From assembly GCA_001051155.2 (NCBI GenBank), contig JYIP02000006.1, positions 682,001 to 746,000 of the forward strand: a DNA stretch of 64,000 nucleotides. The letters run 5' to 3'. A program made the translations under genes and the position numbers. A model generated the notes under the pieces. That model worked only from the letters and a program-made list of their open reading frames with translations, had not been told where the DNA came from and did no database searches. Origin of the DNA: Chrysoporthe austroafricana. Lineage: Eukaryota; Ascomycota; Sordariomycetes; Diaporthales; Cryphonectriaceae. Positions 59,405 through 64,000 of the stretch are shown piece by piece (position 1 is the first letter of the stretch; each line of letters opens with the position of its first letter).

Positions 59405-62161
59405 ATTAGTTAGATTTTATAAAAATAAGCTATACTTATTAAAAAGGTTGCAATTAACGGAAAAGGGAAAGTCTTAATTATTAAGGATAATATCGGGAAT
59501 ATGCGCTTAAACAGGCTTAATTATACTCTTAAAGCAAACGGACTTGCTAAAAAACGGGAAAAAATTACAAATACTTTGAATTTATAAATATAAATTAAAG
59601 ATAAACCGAAAAATTTTCAAGCAATTAGTAACTAATAAAAAAATAATTTAGCGCAAAGCGTTATAAAATTATATAAATTATAAAACTATAAAGAAATATC
59701 GTTTCAAAAATAATAAATACGGAAAAATTTTAAATAGAAATTTGGGCTAACGAATAATAAATACCCGAAACTTCCAAAAATCAAGTTCCAGAAATAACGA
59801 TAGGAAATAAAAAAAGCAAAGTATGCTTAACGGTACCTTTTGTTCTTCTAAATCTCAAAAGACGAAAAAAGACCGTTATTGGAATTCAAGAATATATTAA
59901 AGGAATATTACGAGTTTAAAAAATTATAGCAAAGGAAGTTTGATACCGGCTTACCAGAATATAGTCCTTTCGATTATAAAATTTTACTAAAAGAAAGAAT
60001 AAGATTACAGAATTACTTTATTTACAAGCTCGATTAAGCAAAGCTTGAAACACTTAAGGAATATATTAATGAAAATCTGAAAAGAAATTATATACGGAAA
60101 TCGCAATTACTTATAAAATACTTAATCCTATTTATATTAAAGAAGAATAGCAAATTACGACTTTATATAGATTATCGATAGCTTAATAATATTATAATTA
60201 AAAATCGCTATTTTTTGCTTTTAATAGGAGAAATGCAAGATCGATTAATTGGAACAAACTGGTTTATTATATTCGATTTCAAAGAAAGATACTATTATAT
60301 CCGAATTAAAGAAAACGATATTTAGAAAATAATATTTAGGACTCGTTACGGATATTTCGAATATATAATTTTATTTTTTAAATTAACTAACGCACTTGTA
60401 TTTTTCCAAAAAATAATTAATAATATTTTCTATAAATACTTAAATACTATTATTATTATTTATTTTAATAATATTTTTATTTATTTTAGAGATTTCGAAT
60501 TATATCGAAAGCATATATAATAAATATTGCAAATTTTGCAGAATAATAAATTTCTAATCGAATTTAGCAAATATTATTTCTATTAGCAAAAAGTTAATTA
60601 TTTCGATTATACGATAAAATTAAGCAAAATTAGTATATAGAAAAATAAAATCCAAACAATAAAGGAATAGCTTATATCGGAAAAAATTAAAGAAATCAAA
60701 ATATTTTTTAGCTATACTAATTTCTACCGATAATTTATCCGAAACTATAGCAAAATCGTACGCTTTCTTACAGACCTTATAAGAAAAGATCGAAAATTCG
60801 AATAAATATAAGAAATATAAGAAATATTCGATAAAATCAAGAAATAAATTATATTAGAATTAATATTTTACAAAACAAATTCAAATAAATTATTTAAAAT
60901 CGAAACTAATATATCAAATTACGCATTTAGCAAATAATTAAGCTAACGAGATAATTAAGGATATTTTAGAGTTATAAGCAATTTTTCAAAAAAGTTAAAT
61001 AGCCCGGAACTCAATTATAGCATTCCAAATAAAGAATTAATGGCAATTGTAAAAGCATTTGAAAAATAGCAGCATTATTTAATTGGAACCAAATACTAAA
61101 TTATAATACATTCCGACTATAAAAACTTAATAACGTTTATAATAATAAATATCTTAAATAAATAATAAGTTAAATAAACGGAATTCCTTTTATAATTTAA
61201 CTTAAAGATTATTTATTATAAAAGATTCGAGAATAGCAAAGCAAATATACTTAGCAAACGATCGGACTATTAGGATATAGAATTCAAAGAATTCCAGAAT
61301 ATTTTTCAGCAAAATAAGGATAGTAATTTTATAAACGAAACTAGAAAACTTAATACGATTATCAGAATTTCTAATAATAAAAAGAAACCAGAAAATATAA
61401 TAACGGAAAAGCAAGATAAATATATTAAATATATATATAATGCATTCGTATACGGCTATTAAGGAATCAAAGCTATATATAAGAGAATTAAAAGATATTA
61501 GAATTTTCTAGGATTAAAGAAAAGAATCGAAACTATTTTACAAGAATATAATAGCTGCAAAAAGAATAAAATTGAATATTATAAGCCTTATAAACTGCTT
61601 TAACCGCTCTTAATCTCGGAAAAGGTTTAACAATCCATTAATTAGAATTTCATTACTAAATTATTTTTCTTATAAAAACCTTTAACCAAAATGCAATATA
61701 ATAATATCTTAATAATAGTTTATAAACTAAATAAATATGCTTATTTCTTCCTTTATAAAGAAAGTAATATAGCAGAAGATCTCGTATATATATTTCTTAG
61801 AACAGTTATAATTAATTACGGCATGTTTAAAGAAATTATTTCCGACAAAAATAAAAAGTTTGCATCCAATTTCTAAATTTTATTTATAAAATTATTCGGA
61901 ATATAACAAAAGATATTTATAGCATTCCACTTATAAACGAATAAATAAACGGAACGAATAAACTAAATTATTAAGCAATACTTATAGTATTATATAAACT
62001 ATAAGCAAAACAATTGGGTTAACTTATTATTATTAGTACAGTTCGTATATAATAGCGCAAATATAAGCATAATAAAAAAATTACCGTTTTATATATTCTA
62101 TAGCTATAACCCGATAGCTTATTACGATAAATTACTAAGAATAAATGCAAAAATAGCAGAA
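59405..62161 (+). pseudogene. pol: A7 pol, second part: PR end, RT, RNase H, integrase
   Basis: Plus strand, continuing A7 after A8. The RT N-terminal region is near 60120-60180 (LILFILKKNSKLRLYIDYR), and the catalytic box at 60461-60475 reads Y-F-N-N-I. RNase H spans about 60880-61200. The integrase shows NNILIIVYKLNKYAYFFLYK and MFKEIISDKNKKFASNF at 61691-61876, then the QTNK-like counterpart of QTDGQTER near 61930-61960. A9 cuts it just before the chromodomain linker. The minus-strand frame 61202-61414 is a shadow. Confidence 0.85.
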
Positions 62162-62601
62162 TGTTATAAATGCTATAGCAATCCCGAAATATACTATAGG
62201 GTTAAAAGGTTTATATTAGCAAAAGCGGTATTAAATATAAGCCTTAAATACAGAAATACGATTACTGAATATCGCAATATTTATAAGCTTTAAGCGGCTA
62301 TTAATAATAGGATCCGATTGATATTTAAATTAATAACTGAAAAGCTATTACTATTTATTTAATAAATATCTAATCCTTATATATCCAGCTTTTCAGTAAT
62401 AATTACCTTGCTTACTTAATAAGCGTAACAAGCATACTTACTTTACTTACTTAGTAATTTAAGTAATTACTTATAACCCTAACTCTTGCTTATATAAGCA
62501 TTTGTATAGTTGTGCAGTTAAGCCTGAAAATCTCGGTACCGAATGGGTTATTCTGGGTAGCTTTAATGCTATATTTTGATTTTGCATATTAGTTTATAAT
62601 A
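62162..62601 (-). repeat. A9 3' LTR, 440 bp
   Basis: TGTTATAAATGC to GTTTATAATA. Core of GCTTACTT/AAGTAATTACTT words as in A1. The block AACCCTAACTCTTGCTTATATAAGC is at 62476-62499. Confidence 0.92.
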
Positions 62602-62681
62602 TTATTTCCTATCTTATCGGTTAATATCTTTATCAATTTCTGTAAGCTTCTTTAGTCTTTTTCGTTATTTATCGTGCCTTT

Positions 62682-63248
62682 CTAATCAGAATATCGAATA
62701 GGGTTAAGGATTCCCGTATTTTCAAACTTCGTTCTGCTCGTTTTAAGCATTATAACTGCTTTATATCTGTCATTCTTCAAAATTCTTTTATTATGCTATC
62801 CTGTTCGTTTTATAAGAGTCGTAATATCCTTTCTTGCTACGTCTCGCCCCAAAATTCCTCGCATTGCTCGGAATATATACGCTTGAATCAATTACGTTAT
62901 AATGTATAGAGTATTTCTTTGTCCGAACTTGCGTATATCGGCAATTAGTATCGCAAGCTCGAAGAGGAACTCGAAGCTGCCGAGGAGCGCTAGCGGGCGG
63001 CGAGTGCCGAAATTGCCCGTTTGCGGAAACAGAAGAAACTATAGTTTGAAAAGATAATGCGAGCGGTTTGTCGTAGTTTATCCAATCTAAAAGAGCTGGA
63101 ACGGCTGGAAGCCGAAGAGGCCGAAGAAGAGCGATATAAAGCCGAAGCTGAGTATCGTACTGCGGAATTTTTCGTTTCTAAAGGTCTTTTTCCCGAAAGT
63201 TTTAATTTTGAAGCCGCCTTGCAGCAATTTGGTTCTAAGATTGATTAA
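62682..63248 (+). pseudogene. A9 antisense accessory gene: Zn2Cys6-like, coiled coil
   Basis: Fourth copy, one frame from LIRIS to the TAA ending at 63248. The cluster (from 62802) reads C-SF-Y-x7-C-x9-C-SE-Y-x7-Y, giving six Cys when Tyr is restored. The coiled coil is long: YRKLEEELEAAEER, AEIARLRKQKKL, then LKELERLEAEEAEEERYK; the tail has SKGLFPESFNFEAALQQF. From 63057 to the stop it is uninterrupted. Four internal TAG/TAA stand for Gln or Trp upstream. Close to A1 throughout, which supports an inherited gene of this subfamily. The start codon was not found; at the position of the A1 ATG this copy has GTT. Confidence 0.72.
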
Positions 63249-63499
63249 TTTGCTATTATTTCAGAGGTTAGGCCCGAAAACGCGGCCGGTTCTTCTAATA
63301 TTAGCTATCTTTCTAGTTAACTAATATGTTTTTTGACTAGTCGTTTTCTTATTTTAATACCGAATGCTAACTAATAATAGCGTTTTACTATTTGCGGTTT
63401 TGTTTAACTGGTTGCAGATTTCTTTCTATTGGTATAAGTTGCTTATATTAGTATTGTAGCGGGTTTCCTGATTAGGCTATTCGATTAGTCGGTTTATTT

Positions 63500-63671
63500 T
63501 ATTAGGAAAACCTTTATATTCTAATAGCTGCTTTTTCCTAATAATCTTGGAATGCTTGTTTTGTATTAATTAAGTTCTTAATTGGTTTTTAACTATTTTC
63601 GCTTAAGTAATAACCTTTCCATTTAATTAGATATTCTCTATAATTTATTAATCCTTAATACTTAAGGATTC
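63500..63671 (-). pseudogene. pol: A9 pol C-terminal end (chromodomain tail)
   Basis: Minus strand, matching A1 about 1140-1310; the chromodomain end with KWKGYYSSENS-like sequence lies near 63590-63630. Interrupted by B7. Confidence 0.65.
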
Positions 63672-64000
63672 TGATAGTAAACGTACTGAAATATATTATA
63701 AAGCATAGTTTTTTCAAGAAAGTAAATTACGCTAAAGCTTATTAAGGCATTATATAAGCCTTTCGGTAAAGGTATAGCATTTACCTAGTAAATTTATTGC
63801 ATATTTATTAGGGGATTTATTATAAATTTACTAAGCGAATCCATTACGAATTCACTTCGTTTATAAGTTTTGCTATCAATTGCTAGCCCCTTATAACCTT
63901 TATTTATAAAAGAAGCTAATTATCAGAAATATCTTAAGTAGCAATAATACGATATAATAAGACTTTAAGTTATATAGCAAGGAAAAGTACGATAGCACTA
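63672..64000 (-). mobile_element. B7: 3' end of a family-B element, leaving the window
   Basis: The 3' LTR (63672-63878, 207 bp) begins TGATAGTAAACGTACTG and ends TGCTATCA, the best-kept family-B termini. Inside it the minus strand has ATAAGGGGCTAGCAAT, the polypurine tract, followed by family-B 3' UTR up to the window end. Inserted in A9, it is the deepest nesting level seen here. Confidence 0.9.

Larger units (their letters stand above)
49354..62161 (+). mobile_element. A7: family-A element on the plus strand, split by A8 and A9
   Basis: The only plus-strand family-A copy. 5' LTR, gag and protease start lie at 49354-52247; after A8 it resumes at 59405 with the end of protease, RT, RNase H and integrase, and A9 interrupts it at 62161. 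The join across A8 is clean: ATTAG is duplicated and the frame context resumes. It is inserted in A6 gag. Heavily RIP-mutated. Confidence 0.9.
62162..63671 (-). mobile_element. A9: left end of a family-A element, cut by B7
   Basis: Minus-strand element: 3' LTR, antisense gene and the last part of pol (chromodomain tail), where B7 is inserted. The rest would lie right of the window. It shares LTR core and antisense gene type with A1, so it is the same subfamily. Confidence 0.88.

Noticed and set aside
1..64000. tRNA, rRNA, CRISPR arrays, DNA transposons or host genes
   Set aside because: None seen. No paired terminal repeats with a transposase frame and no cloverleaf-like sequence stood out; repeats are LTRs, leader units or UTR units. 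A tRNA scan was not possible here.

Overview
The window is a graveyard of nested LTR retrotransposons with no intact gene and no recognisable host gene. It is very AT-rich. CpA/TpG dinucleotides are strikingly rare and TpA is common, while CpG persists. Almost every stop inside a recognisable frame is TAA or TAG where Gln (CAA/CAG) or Trp (TGG) is expected; TGA is rare. That is the mark of repeat-induced point mutation (RIP) and points to a filamentous ascomycete (Pezizomycotina), in an AT-rich heterochromatic block that could be subtelomeric, pericentromeric or an AT-isochore. The species cannot be told.

Two Ty3/Gypsy families account for nearly everything. I label them A and B locally. Family A has LTRs of about 415-450 bp (TGTTATAAAC...GTTYATAACA). 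It carries gag with one zinc knuckle, then protease, reverse transcriptase, RNase H, integrase and a chromodomain. It also has an extra gene on the opposite strand, between the end of pol and the 3' LTR. Family B has 207-208 bp LTRs (TGATAG...CTATCA), an initiator-tRNA-Met-like primer site and a leader made of 16-18 bp tandem repeats. It has a long gag-protease frame, then an RT-RNase H-integrase-chromodomain frame, then a large unidentified sense ORF3 before the 3' LTR.

Layout: A1 (1-7346, minus) sits inside A2 (7347-10740, minus), which sits inside B1 (10741-18564, plus). 18565-18985 is a scrap of a third gag. B2 (18986-24978, minus) has lost protease, RT and RNase H. A partial A-type LTR (A3, 24989-25390) follows, then B3 (25392-26788, minus) inside A4 (26789-27401, minus), inside B4 (27402-30585, plus), inside A5 (30586-30734, minus). 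B5 (30735-33131, plus) is interrupted by A6 (33132-49353, minus). A6 is itself split by the full-length B6 (36458-47113, plus; 5-bp target duplication GTATA) and cut at its right end by A7 (49354-62161, plus). A7 is split by the full-length A8 (52248-59404, minus; target duplication ATTAG) and by A9 (62162-63671, minus). A9 is cut by B7 (63672-64000, minus), which runs off the window. The nesting gives a relative chronology, and the inner elements A1, A8, A9 and B6 look less mutated than their hosts.

The most interesting item is the antisense gene of family A. It is present at all four family-A 3' ends in the window. It encodes a six-cysteine cluster close to the fungal Zn(II)2Cys6 spacing, followed by a long acidic coiled coil. 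The family-A LTRs look like divergent promoters with a TATA-like element facing each way around a hypervariable core, so the 3' LTR could drive this antisense gene toward pol. Frame limits of decayed genes are approximate throughout; LTR limits were read base by base.
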